Below are positions 25,126-33,487 of a stretch of 64,000 nt of DNA, in pieces. The first letter of the stretch is position 1. Every line of letters starts with the position of its first letter. The translations under genes and the position numbers were made by a program. Under the pieces are notes generated by a model, which did no database searches, had not been told where the DNA came from, and worked only from the letters and a program-made list of their open reading frames with translations. This stretch comes from Paenibacillus cellulositrophicus (GTDB lineage: Bacteria > Bacillota > Bacilli > Paenibacillales > Paenibacillaceae): NCBI RefSeq assembly GCF_009363095.1, contig NZ_CP045295.1, positions 4,617,001-4,681,000 of the forward strand, given 5' to 3'.

Positions 25126-25273
25126 GTCTGCTGCTGACGGGAGAACGAATACGGCGCAGCGCAATATCCCCGTATCCATATCTGCGGGGGATAAGGTACA
25201 ATGGACCTGCAAGCGGCCCATGTTCTTCGGTTTTGGGAAAGGGAGCAGGGCGGCAGAGAGGAGCTGTGTACAT

Positions 25274-26083
25274 ATGGGGGGAAGTCCGGTGGTCGCTGCC
25301 GGCAGAACGGCGGAGGTTCTGTCCTATCAGCCAGGCCAGGTGCTGAAGCTGTACCGGGAAGGCATGCCGCGCGGCATGGCGGAAGAGGAATATCAAATCA
25401 GCTTGAAGGTGTATAACACGGGAGTGACGACACCCCGGCCGGTTCGGCTTATGGAGCAAGGCGCCCGCTTCGGGGTCGTCTACGAGCTGGCATCCGGCAT
25501 CACCATGCTCCAGGCTATTTCCGTTAATCCGGACATCCTGCACGAAGAAGCAGCCCGGATGGCGAGGCTTCATCTGGAGCTGCATGCCCGGGACATTCAC
25601 GGTCTGCCGGAGCAAAAGACGGTTCTGAAAAACCGCATTCAGCATGCGCCTTCCTTGGCAGAAGAGGAGAAGGAGCGGATTGTTGACTATCTGATGCAGC
25701 TTCCGGAAGGATCGAAGCTGTGTCATGGGGATTTTCATCCGGACAACATCATTCTCGGGGAGAAGGAATGGGTCATTGACTGGATGACGGGCATGCGCGG
25801 CAATCCGGCCGGAGACGTCGCCCGAACCTTGGTGCTGCTCCAAATGGGCACCATGCCCGACGGCACGCTGGATGAAGCTGTGAAGCAGTTTGACCGGATG
25901 AGGGAGGAGCTCGTCAAGGAGTATACCCGGCAGTACATCGAAAGCGGGAGCCTCAGCCAAGCGGATGTGGATGTCTGGCGGCTGCCGGTGGCGGCGGCCC
26001 GGCTGACGGAATGGATTCCCGAAGCCGAGAAGGCCAATCTGCTTGCTTTGGTGCGCGAGGCATTGGACAGTTCTGTGGCATGA
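25274..26083 (+). CDS. Aminoglycoside-phosphotransferase-family kinase
   Basis: Protein-kinase-like small-molecule phosphotransferase (APH/choline kinase group). The catalytic loop LCHGDFHPDNIIL contains Asp and Asn of the Brenner motif and VIDWMTG provides the metal-binding Asp. I use the ATG at 25274 (AGAGGAG about 11 bp upstream); the reading frame stays open upstream through the repeat but without homologous character. 269 aa. The substrate may be a sugar, amino sugar or thio-sugar; resistance function is not implied. Confidence 0.85.
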   Translation: MGGSPVVAAGRTAEVLSYQPGQVLKLYREGMPRGMAEEEYQISLKVYNTGVTTPRPVRLMEQGARFGVVYELASGITMLQAISVNPDILHEEAARMARLHLELHARDIHGLPEQKTVLKNRIQHAPSLAEEEKERIVDYLMQLPEGSKLCHGDFHPDNIILGEKEWVIDWMTGMRGNPAGDVARTLVLLQMGTMPDGTLDEAVKQFDRMREELVKEYTRQYIESGSLSQADVDVWRLPVAAARLTEWIPEAEKANLLALVREALDSSVA

Positions 26084-26115
26084 TCCGGTTAGACTAGAAT
26101 GGCATATAGCAGCAA

Positions 26116-26148
26116 GGGCGGTTCCGGCTTCAGCCGGACCGCCTTTTC
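26116..26148. terminator. Terminator between convergent genes
   Basis: GGCGGT-CCGGCT pairs with AGCCGG-ACCGCC across a TC loop with one bulge, then TTTT. Confidence 0.8.
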
Positions 26149-26181
26149 GTATTTTCTATGGAAGTATGGAAGCGATGAGGG

Positions 26182-26721
26182 CTACACAGCGTTCTGAAGC
26201 AGCAGGGAGCCGGGAACGTCGATCCGGTATCCTTTGACCAGCGTCTCCCCATTAGTCGTATCGGTCTCGTAGTGCCGCTGGAACCCGAGCTTCTCATACA
26301 GCTTCACGGCCGAGGCCATCATATCGGAAGTGTGGAGATTCAGCGTCGTGGCTCCAAGCTCCAGCGCACGGCGTGCCGCTTCCCGGATGAGCGCGGTGGC
26401 CACACCGCGTCCTCTCGCGGAAGGATGAACGGCCAGGAGGCGGATGATCGGCGAGTGAATCCCCATCTCCGGATTGCCGTAAGCGGCTTCCGAGGAGAGG
26501 AACATCTGGACGCTTCCGACGATCCGGCCGTCGATTTCGGCAACGATTCGGGCATAGGGAGCATTTCCATACACGGAATTCCGGATGGAATCCCGGTACT
26601 GCTCCCACCGTTCCTGGGGCATATCAAAGGCATACTGCTGATAGGATTCCAGCATCACTTCGGCAATCAATTCGCGTTCGGAATCCTTGGCGTCCCGGAG
26701 GATCAATTCTTCTGGATTCAT
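26182..26721 (-). CDS. GNAT-family N-acetyltransferase
   Basis: Acetyl-CoA-dependent acetyltransferase. Acetyl-CoA loop at about residues 100-118: LAVHPSARGRGVATALIREAARRA (Q/RxxGxG/A motif RGRGVA), then the C-terminal LYEKLGF typical of GNATs. I use the ATG at 26721 because GGAGTG lies 6 bp upstream; the longer frame lacks homologous character. 179 aa. It is divergent from the LysR regulator of the sulfur cluster; B. subtilis ytmI in the analogous locus is also an acetyltransferase, so a link to S-alkyl-cysteine N-acetylation is possible but unproven. Confidence 0.85.
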   Translation of the reverse strand: MNPEELILRDAKDSERELIAEVMLESYQQYAFDMPQERWEQYRDSIRNSVYGNAPYARIVAEIDGRIVGSVQMFLSSEAAYGNPEMGIHSPIIRLLAVHPSARGRGVATALIREAARRALELGATTLNLHTSDMMASAVKLYEKLGFQRHYETDTTNGETLVKGYRIDVPGSLLLQNAV

Positions 26722-26961
26722 CGCTTTCACTCCTTTTGGAAGGGATTCAGGTGATTTGGTGTGAGCTAAGTATAGCAGGTAATACCTACTATTCGCATCG
26801 GAAAATAAAATAATTAATTCAGATATCAAAAAAATCTATAAGCTTTTAGGCTTCATCATAGCGGCTAAGGCAGACCTGAGTACATCCCTTCGTGCCCGAA
26901 AATAGTTGTCACTTCGGCCTTTTCCCACCCTGGAGGAACAGCCTGTTACGAAAATAAACGA

Positions 26962-26990
26962 TTGACAATAATTTGCCAACTGCCTAAGAT
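26962..26990 (+). promoter_or_regulatory. Consensus sigma-A promoter of the LysR gene
   Basis: TTGACA at 26962-26967, 17-bp spacer, TAAGAT at 26985-26990. Confidence 0.7.
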
Positions 26991-27027
26991 AAGGATAATT
27001 TATACCCTTTTTCAGGTTTAAAACCAC

Positions 27028-27044
27028 CTAAATTCATTGGAATA
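27028..27044. promoter_or_regulatory. CymR-like box A
   Basis: CTAAATTCATTGGAATA lies between the LysR promoter and its start codon. Matches boxes B and C (see findings). Confidence 0.5.
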
Positions 27045-27073
27045 GTGAGTGATAAAACTTCGGGGGTGTTACC

Positions 27074-27973
27074 GTGAACATCGAAAACATTGAGGCTTTT
27101 GTGTACATCAACCATTACGGCAGCTTCAACAAGGCGGCGGATGTCCTGTTCCTGTCACAGCCCACAGTCACCGCGCGCATTCAATCGCTCGAACGCGAGC
27201 TCGATTGCCGTCTGTTCGACCGCCTGGGCAAACAGATCCATCTGACGGAAAAAGGCAAGCAGTTTCTCCCCTATGCCCAGCAAATTCTCCAGACCTACCA
27301 GAAGGGCAAGCATCACCTCCAATCCAAACGGGCCATGCCCAACGAACTGCGGATCGGCAGCACCGTCTCTGTATCCAATTATTTGATGCCCCATCTGCTG
27401 ATGGGACTGACCCGGCGTTTTCCTGAAATCAAATTCAAGCTGACCACGGCGCCGACCGACGAGCTGACCGCCAAGCTGTCTGCGGGGGAGCTCGACCTGG
27501 CCTTCGTTCGCAAAATGATGAACCCGGCGTTCCAGTCCTATCCTTTTTACGAAGACCCCATTCGCCTGTATGTCTATCCCGATCACCGTCTCGCCTCGGC
27601 CGGCCGGGCGTCGATCCGGGAAATCCGTCACGAAACGCTGGTGTTTTTCGAGTGCGGTTCCCTGGACTGGCTGCGGATTCACCGGGTGTTCGAAAGCCTG
27701 GATCAGCCGCCGAACATCGTCTATCAGGTCGACAACTCCGAGACGGCGAAGAAGCTTGTCCTGGAGCGGGCGGGCATCTGCTTTCTTCCCGGCCTCTGCG
27801 CAAGGCAGGAGGAGGAGATGGGCAGCCTCGTTCCCGTGGACATCACCGAAACGGCAGGCGTCTCCCTGCAGACCAACCTCATTTCGCTCACCGGCGAGAA
27901 CACGGATATCCTTGAATTTCTGCTGGAGTTGAAGCAGTCGTCCGTCCCATTAATGAATTACATGATCGGATAG
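27074..27973 (+). CDS. LysR-family transcriptional regulator (YtlI/AscR-like)
   Basis: N-terminal winged HTH at about residues 1-62 (FNKAADVLFLSQPTVTARIQSLE), then a periplasmic-binding-like effector domain to 299. GTG start with CGGGGGTG upstream. It precedes a cystine-type importer operon, the position of B. subtilis YtlI, which activates the ytm operon when sulfur is scarce. By analogy it should sense a sulfur metabolite, such as O-acetylserine or a sulfur anion. Expected role: activator of the genes that follow. A CymR-like box sits in its own leader. Confidence 0.92.
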   Translation: MNIENIEAFVYINHYGSFNKAADVLFLSQPTVTARIQSLERELDCRLFDRLGKQIHLTEKGKQFLPYAQQILQTYQKGKHHLQSKRAMPNELRIGSTVSVSNYLMPHLLMGLTRRFPEIKFKLTTAPTDELTAKLSAGELDLAFVRKMMNPAFQSYPFYEDPIRLYVYPDHRLASAGRASIREIRHETLVFFECGSLDWLRIHRVFESLDQPPNIVYQVDNSETAKKLVLERAGICFLPGLCARQEEEMGSLVPVDITETAGVSLQTNLISLTGENTDILEFLLELKQSSVPLMNYMIG

Positions 27974-28033
27974 AAAAACTCTATTAGACGCGTTGTGCAA
28001 ATCGCGGTAAAGTTAGTGACAACATAATCCTTA

Positions 28034-28050
28034 CTAAATCTATAGGAATT
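28034..28050. promoter_or_regulatory. CymR-like box B
   Basis: CTAAATCTATAGGAATT, 44 bp upstream of the substrate-binding protein start, in the expected promoter region. Confidence 0.55.
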
Positions 28051-28093
28051 ATCAATCAAGGAAAAATGGAGCCATATGAAAGGGGATGAGGTC

Positions 28094-28927
28094 GTGAGAA
28101 AAACATTAGCAGTCGTTGCAGGGATCATGCTGGCAGGGGTGATTGCCGGGTGCGGATCCGGATCGAAGGGCGGGGAAACGTCCGCGGATACGGCGGCGAA
28201 TGCCGCAGGAGGAACCGTCAAAAAAATCGTCGTAGGCACAGGCACGGCCTTTCCGAAAATTTGCTTTATCGATGAGAACGGAAAGCTGACCGGCTTCGAC
28301 GTAGAGCTGGTGCGCGAGATCGACAAGCGCCTGCCGGACTACGAGTTCGATATCCAGACGCAGGAATTTTCCAATCTGCTGCTCAGCCTGGAGACGAAGA
28401 AGATCGATTTTGTGGCGCATGAAATGGAGAAAAACCCGGAGCGTACGGAAAAATATCTTTTTAACAAAGAGCCGTATGCCCACTGGAGAAACAAGATCAT
28501 TGTCGCCAAGGACAACGATTCGATCCACTCGCTGGACGACTTGAAGGGCAAGAAGGTGTTAACCGGCGCTACAAGCGCGGAAGCCCAAATTCTTGAGAAC
28601 TACAACAAGGAACATGATAATGCGATTCAAATTGTCTATCAAAATGGCGCTGCCAACGATACTGTGAATCAAATTACGACCGGACGGGTGGACGCGACGA
28701 TCGGAGCGGACTTCTCGCTGCCGCTGATCGACCCGCAGGGCAAGTTGAAAGTCACCGGTGACGACTTGTCTGAGCATGACATTCTGTTCGTCTTCCGCAA
28801 GGACGATCCGGAAGAACAGAAGCTGGCCGATGCGGTTGACGGGGCGATCAAGGAGCTGAAGCAGGACGGAACGCTTGGCAAGCTGAGCAAGGAATGGCTT
28901 GGCAGCGACTTTACGGCGGATAAATAG
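28094..28927 (+). CDS. tcyK: Amino-acid (cystine-type) ABC substrate-binding lipoprotein
   Basis: SBP_bac_3 family receptor, closest in context to TcyJ/TcyK of the cystine/S-sulfocysteine importer. Signal peptide with lipobox VIAGC, lipidated Cys at residue 20 from the GTG at 28094. An in-frame ATG at 28076 is also possible, but the GTG has AAAGGGGATGAGG upstream and gives a normal signal peptide. The domain shows GFDVELVREI and the TTGRVDATIGADFS closing motif. 277 aa. First gene of a tight operon with two permeases and an ATPase. Confidence 0.88.
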   Translation: MRKTLAVVAGIMLAGVIAGCGSGSKGGETSADTAANAAGGTVKKIVVGTGTAFPKICFIDENGKLTGFDVELVREIDKRLPDYEFDIQTQEFSNLLLSLETKKIDFVAHEMEKNPERTEKYLFNKEPYAHWRNKIIVAKDNDSIHSLDDLKGKKVLTGATSAEAQILENYNKEHDNAIQIVYQNGAANDTVNQITTGRVDATIGADFSLPLIDPQGKLKVTGDDLSEHDILFVFRKDDPEEQKLADAVDGAIKELKQDGTLGKLSKEWLGSDFTADK

Positions 28928-28961
28928 TCCGGATTAAACCAGGAAGGGGGCAGGTTGTAAT

Positions 28962-29747
28962 ATGGGTGCACCGTTCGATTTCTCATTTGTGTTCAGCTTT
29001 TTTCCGAAGCTGGCATCGACGCTGGGCATCACCTTGCTGATCGTCGCAGGCTCGCTGGTGGTGGGAATGATTGTCGGTTTTCTGATCGCCCTTCCCCGGC
29101 TGTACCGGATACCGGCGCTGCGCACGTTCTCCCAGGTGTACGTCTCGTTCTTTCGGGGTACGCCGATTCTGATCCAGCTGTTCCTGTTCTACTACGGACT
29201 GCCGGAGATCCTGAAGCTCATCGGAATCGACATGTCAAAAGCGCCTGTGCTCGTGTTTGTCATCCTGACGTACGGTCTTCACACCGGGGCCTTCATGTCG
29301 GAGATGATCCGGGCGTCGGTCATGGCGGTGGACCGAGGGCAGCTTGAGGCGGCTTATGCCGTGGGGATGACAGGCCGTCAGGCGTTTACCCGGATCGTTC
29401 TGCCCCAGGCGCTGGCGATCGCCGTCCCGGTATTCTCGAACCTGGTGATCGCCCTGCTGAAAGATACGTCGCTGGCCTTCACGCTCGGCGTGATGGAGAT
29501 GACGGGAAAAGCGCAGACGCTCGGTTCGGTCACCCAGCATTTTATCGAGTCCTACATCGCTTTGGCGCTCATCTACCTGGTTGTGAGCTTTACGCTGGAG
29601 AAGGTGCTCAAGGCTATGGAGGTCCGCCTCATGCGGCATGAGCTTCCGGATACACCGGCACGCACCGGCTTCCGGATCCACAAGAAAGGGTCCTACCGGC
29701 GCGTAGTCGCAGGGATCGGAACGGAAAAAGGAGGCGCTGAGCTGTGA
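28962..29747 (+). CDS. tcyL: Amino-acid ABC transporter permease (TcyL-like)
   Basis: HisMQ-type inner-membrane permease with five predicted helices and the EAA loop EAAYAVGMTGRQAFTRIVLPQALAI broken over the cytoplasmic coupling region. 261 aa with a basic C-terminal tail. Overlaps the next permease gene by 4 bp, so the two are translated together. Confidence 0.9.
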   Translation: MGAPFDFSFVFSFFPKLASTLGITLLIVAGSLVVGMIVGFLIALPRLYRIPALRTFSQVYVSFFRGTPILIQLFLFYYGLPEILKLIGIDMSKAPVLVFVILTYGLHTGAFMSEMIRASVMAVDRGQLEAAYAVGMTGRQAFTRIVLPQALAIAVPVFSNLVIALLKDTSLAFTLGVMEMTGKAQTLGSVTQHFIESYIALALIYLVVSFTLEKVLKAMEVRLMRHELPDTPARTGFRIHKKGSYRRVVAGIGTEKGGAEL

Positions 29748-30454
29748 AAATCGACGTTACGTTTATTTGGACCGCCTTTGTCCACCTGCTGTCCGCCATA
29801 CCAACCACCCTACTCATTACCGCCGTCTCTGTGACGGTCGGTTTTATCATCGGGCTGATCGGAGCCGTGGTGCGCATCTACAAAGTCCCGGTGCTCAGCC
29901 AGATCGCCACGGCTTATGTCACCTTCATCCGCGGTACGCCGATGCTCACGCACCTGCTGCTCATTTATTTCGGGCTGCCGGTCATCGTTGACGCGGTATC
30001 CGCCGCTCTCGGCCTGGGCTTCAAATCCTCATCCATTCCGATGATCGGCTTTGCCTTCATCTCTTTCTCCATCACGGCGGGGGCCTATATGTCCGAGGTG
30101 ATTCGCTCCGGCCTGCTCGCCGTGAACCGCGGCCAGCTGGAGGCCGCCTATTCCATCGGCATGACGACGCCGCAGGCGCTGCGCCGCATTGTCCTCCCTC
30201 AAGCGCTGGCCGTCAGCCTGCCGAACCTGTCGAATTCGGTGATCGGAATGCTGCATGGCTCGACGCTCGCATTTACCGTATCCGTCGTGGACATTAACGC
30301 CAAAGCGCAAATTGTGGCGTCGACCAACTGGAAGTTCTTTGAGGCGTACCTGGCAGCCGCGGCTATTTTCTGGGGGCTGACGCTTCTGATCGAAAGGCTG
30401 ACGGCGCTGCTGGAGAAACGCATCAATCTGTACAATCGGGGGGGAGTGGCATGA
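29744..30454 (+). CDS. tcyM: Amino-acid ABC transporter permease (TcyM-like)
   Basis: Second HisMQ permease of the importer, 236 aa, with its own EAA loop (EAAYSIGMTTPQALRRIVLPQA) and five helices. GTG start overlaps the stop of the previous gene. Two distinct permeases plus one ATPase is the TcyJKLMN layout. Its own stop overlaps the ATPase start. Confidence 0.9.
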   Translation: MKIDVTFIWTAFVHLLSAIPTTLLITAVSVTVGFIIGLIGAVVRIYKVPVLSQIATAYVTFIRGTPMLTHLLLIYFGLPVIVDAVSAALGLGFKSSSIPMIGFAFISFSITAGAYMSEVIRSGLLAVNRGQLEAAYSIGMTTPQALRRIVLPQALAVSLPNLSNSVIGMLHGSTLAFTVSVVDINAKAQIVASTNWKFFEAYLAAAAIFWGLTLLIERLTALLEKRINLYNRGGVA

Positions 30455-31203
30455 TCAAGCTCACGAATATATCCAAGTCTTTCGGCCGGAACCCGGTGCT
30501 GAAATCGATTGATTTGACCGTGAACAAAGGGGAAGTCGTCGTCATTCTGGGGCCGAGCGGCTCCGGCAAAACGACGCTGCTGCGGTGCGTGAACTACCTG
30601 GAGAAGCCGAGCGGCGGAGAGATTGCCATCGGCGACTTCCGGATGAACGCGGAGCATGCGGCAAAGAAGGACATTCACGCGCTCCGGCAAAAAACGGCGA
30701 TGGTATTCCAGCAGTACAATCTGTTCAAGCATAAGACGGCGATCGAGAACGTGATGGAGGGACTCGTCATCGTCAAAAAAATACCGAAGGACGAAGCGCG
30801 CAAACGCAGTGCGGCACTCCTGGAGAAGGTCGGGCTGGCGGGCAAGCTGGACGCCTATCCGAGCCAGCTGTCGGGCGGGCAGCAGCAGCGCGTCGGCATC
30901 GCCCGGGCGCTGGCGTTGGAACCGGAGGTCATCCTGTTCGACGAACCGACATCGGCGCTGGATCCCGAGCTCGTCGGCGAAGTGCTGGAGGTCATCCGCA
31001 AAATTGCCAAGGAAGGCATCACCATGATCGTCGTGACGCATGAAATGGGCTTCGCCCGCGATGTGGCGAACCACGTCGTGTTCATGGACGGGGGAGTCAT
31101 CGTGGAGGAAGGGCCGCCGGCCCAGCTGTTCAACCATCCCCGCGAGGAACGGACCAAGCAGTTTCTGAAGCGGATTACGCCGGAACTGAACTACAGCATT
31201 TAG
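30451..31203 (+). CDS. tcyN: Amino-acid ABC transporter ATP-binding protein (TcyN-like)
   Basis: Polar-amino-acid-type ATPase: Walker A GPSGSGKTT, signature LSGGQQQRVGIARAL, Walker B VILFDEPTSALDPE, H-loop TH in VVTHEMGF. 250 aa. Overlaps the second permease gene (ATGA). Completes the importer. In B. subtilis this importer takes up cystine and related disulfides. Confidence 0.95.
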   Translation: MIKLTNISKSFGRNPVLKSIDLTVNKGEVVVILGPSGSGKTTLLRCVNYLEKPSGGEIAIGDFRMNAEHAAKKDIHALRQKTAMVFQQYNLFKHKTAIENVMEGLVIVKKIPKDEARKRSAALLEKVGLAGKLDAYPSQLSGGQQQRVGIARALALEPEVILFDEPTSALDPELVGEVLEVIRKIAKEGITMIVVTHEMGFARDVANHVVFMDGGVIVEEGPPAQLFNHPREERTKQFLKRITPELNYSI

Positions 31204-31215
31204 GAGGAGAGCCAT

Positions 31216-32232
31216 ATGAGCATTACGATTAGCGTTCTGGATCAAAGCCCGGTTTATCCCGGAGAGACTTCAGCGGAGGCGTTCGAGCATACGATACGGC
31301 TGGCCCAGAAATCCGAGGCGCTCGGGTTCCGGCGGTTCTGGGTGTCGGAGCATCATGACTCCGATCATGTGGCCGGCTCTTCGCCGGAGGTGCTGATTTC
31401 TTACCTGCTGGCCAAAACCCAAACGATCCGCATCGGATCGGGCGGCGTGATGCTGCAGCATTACAGCCCGTATAAGGTGGCGGAGAACTTCAACGTGCTG
31501 GCGTCCCTGGCGCCGGGCCGGGTCGATCTCGGCATCGGCCGCGCGCCCGGCGGGCTGCCGCGGAGCACACAGGCGCTGCAGCGCGGAGCCGGGGATTCCG
31601 CTTCCCTGACGGATAAAATCGTGGAGCTGGGCAAGTACATCCACAACCGGCTGGAAGCGGACCATCCGCTGCACGGGCTGCGCGCCACGCCGCTGCCGGA
31701 GACGGCTCCTGAGCTGTACGTGCTGGGCGCCAGCGTAGGCAGCGCAGAGATCGCAGCCGGCTTGGGGCTGCCTTATGTATTCTCCCTGTTCATCAACGGG
31801 GATGAAGCGACCGCGCTGGCGGCCATCCGCGCCTACCGGGACGCATTTGACGATTCGCACGGAACCCGGCCGCAGGTCATCGTAGCGTTGTCCGTCGTCG
31901 TGGCGGACAGCGTGGAAGAAGCTGCCGAGCTGGCCGGATCCCACAAGCTGGTGAAGATTCACCTCGCCAGCGGCCGTACGCTGACGGTCGGTACGCTGGA
32001 GCAGGCCGAGGAATTCGGCCGCCAGGCCAATGAGCCGTATACGGTCGAGGAGCAGGAGCCTTCGGTGCTGAAGGGCACGAAGGAAACCGTCCGCGAGAAG
32101 CTGCTTGAGCTTCAACAGGCGTCGGGGATCGATGAGTTCGTCGTCACAACCAACATCCAGCCTTTCGACAAGCGTCTCCGTTCGTTTGAACTGTTGGCGG
32201 AAGCGCTGGCCGAGGTGCCGGCGGAAGCTTGA
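31216..32232 (+). CDS. LLM-class flavin monooxygenase (CmoO/YtmO-like)
   Basis: Luciferase-like TIM-barrel monooxygenase using reduced FMN. Starts MSITISVLDQSPVYPGET, then RRFWVSEHH, GSGGVMLQHYSPYKVAE and GLGLPYVFSLFI, which place it in the MsnO8/YtmO branch. 338 aa. AGGAGGAG 5 bp before the ATG. Sits directly after the importer, as ytmO does in the B. subtilis ytm operon, where it and its paralogue act in salvage of N-acetylated S-alkyl-cysteines. Confidence 0.88.
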   Translation: MSITISVLDQSPVYPGETSAEAFEHTIRLAQKSEALGFRRFWVSEHHDSDHVAGSSPEVLISYLLAKTQTIRIGSGGVMLQHYSPYKVAENFNVLASLAPGRVDLGIGRAPGGLPRSTQALQRGAGDSASLTDKIVELGKYIHNRLEADHPLHGLRATPLPETAPELYVLGASVGSAEIAAGLGLPYVFSLFINGDEATALAAIRAYRDAFDDSHGTRPQVIVALSVVVADSVEEAAELAGSHKLVKIHLASGRTLTVGTLEQAEEFGRQANEPYTVEEQEPSVLKGTKETVREKLLELQQASGIDEFVVTTNIQPFDKRLRSFELLAEALAEVPAEA

Positions 32233-32306
32233 GGCCATGAGCGGGGAAGGGTTCGGGTTGAATCCGCCTAAGTACCCATAGACACAAGTAAAAGGAGGAT
32301 GGCGAC

Positions 32307-33485
32307 ATGCCAAGCGATGCTGTACGGATCCCCTCCGCCGCGGGGGTGGACCGCTTGATCGAAATCCGCCGGGAGCTGCACCGCTTCCCGGAGCTGTCCG
32401 GCGAGGAGCATGAAACGACGCGCCGGATCCGGGGCTGGCTGAGCGAAGCAGGCATCCGGATCCTGGACCTTCCGCTGGCCACCGGCGTGGTGGCCGAGGT
32501 CGGCGGCCTGCAGCCCGGGCCGATCATCGCGATTCGCGCGGACATCGACGCGCTTCCGATTCAGGAAGAGACGGGACTGCCGTTCGCGTCCGAGATTGAA
32601 GGCAGAATGCATGCCTGCGGGCATGATTTTCATACCGCCGCCCTGATCGGGACGGCGTACGCGCTGAAAGCCCGTGAAGACAGGCTTCGCGGCACGATCC
32701 GGCTGATCTTCCAGCCGGCCGAAGAGAAGGCGAAGGGCGCGAAGCAGGTCATCGGGAGCGGAGCGCTGGAAGGAGTGCAGGCCATCTTCGGCATGCACAA
32801 CAAGCCCGATCTTCCCGTTGGGACGATCGGCATCAAGGAAGGGCCGCTGATGGCGGCGGCCGACGGCTTCGTCGTCGAAGTCGCCGGGAAGGGCTCGCAT
32901 GCGGCCGTTCCAGAGGCCGGGCTGGACCCGATCGTGACGGCTTCGCATATCATTACGGCGCTGCAGTCGGTGGTGAGCCGCAACATCAGCTCCCTGAGCA
33001 GCGCGGTGATCAGCGTCACGAAGCTGCACAGCGGAACGGCGTGGAACGTTATTCCGGAGCAGGCGCTCCTGGAAGGCACGATCCGCACGTTTGACCAACA
33101 GGTGCGCGAGCAGGTGCTGGCGCGGTTCGAGCAGGTCGTCCGGGGCGTTGCAGAAGCCTTCGGCACCACGGCCGCGGTCCGCTGGATTGAAGGGCCGCCG
33201 CCGGTGGACAACGACCCTGCTCTGGCCGAGCTTGGCACAGCCGCGGCCGAGGCGGCGGGATATCGGGCGATCGTCCCGGTTCCATCGCCCGCCGGGGAAG
33301 ATTTTGCCGTCTACCAGCAAGCCGTTCCCGGGTTGTTCGTCTTCATGGGGACGAACGGCAAGCAGGAATGGCATCACCCCGCCTTTGACCTGGATGAGAA
33401 TGCGCTCCCGGTCAGCATCGCCTTTTTTACGCAGTTAGCCGAAGACGCCCTGGCGCATTTCGGCCACGGGGGTGCATCGAAATAG
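32307..33485 (+). CDS. M20-family amidohydrolase (SndB/HipO-like deacylase)
   Basis: Zinc deacylase of the M20D (hippurate/N-acetyl-amino-acid) group; expected to remove the N-acyl group from an S-substituted cysteine. Metal ligands are visible in HACGHDFHT (zinc site 1) and in PAGEDFAVY near the C-terminus, with lid/dimerisation domain in the middle (about 175-290). 392 aa. Only 2 bp before the following oxidase gene. The B. subtilis ytm operon also encodes one such enzyme (HipO/SndB). Confidence 0.9.
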   Translation: MPSDAVRIPSAAGVDRLIEIRRELHRFPELSGEEHETTRRIRGWLSEAGIRILDLPLATGVVAEVGGLQPGPIIAIRADIDALPIQEETGLPFASEIEGRMHACGHDFHTAALIGTAYALKAREDRLRGTIRLIFQPAEEKAKGAKQVIGSGALEGVQAIFGMHNKPDLPVGTIGIKEGPLMAAADGFVVEVAGKGSHAAVPEAGLDPIVTASHIITALQSVVSRNISSLSSAVISVTKLHSGTAWNVIPEQALLEGTIRTFDQQVREQVLARFEQVVRGVAEAFGTTAAVRWIEGPPPVDNDPALAELGTAAAEAAGYRAIVPVPSPAGEDFAVYQQAVPGLFVFMGTNGKQEWHHPAFDLDENALPVSIAFFTQLAEDALAHFGHGGASK

Positions 33486-33487
33486 CC

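Noticed and set aside
24953..25273. Upstream in-frame extension of the phosphotransferase ORF
   Set aside because: It passes through the sspH terminator and the structured repeat, has no homologous character, and a good start lies at 25274.
26836..27027. 63-codon minus-strand ORF in the divergent LysR region
   Set aside because: It covers the LysR promoter, lacks a start signal and has no recognisable sequence.
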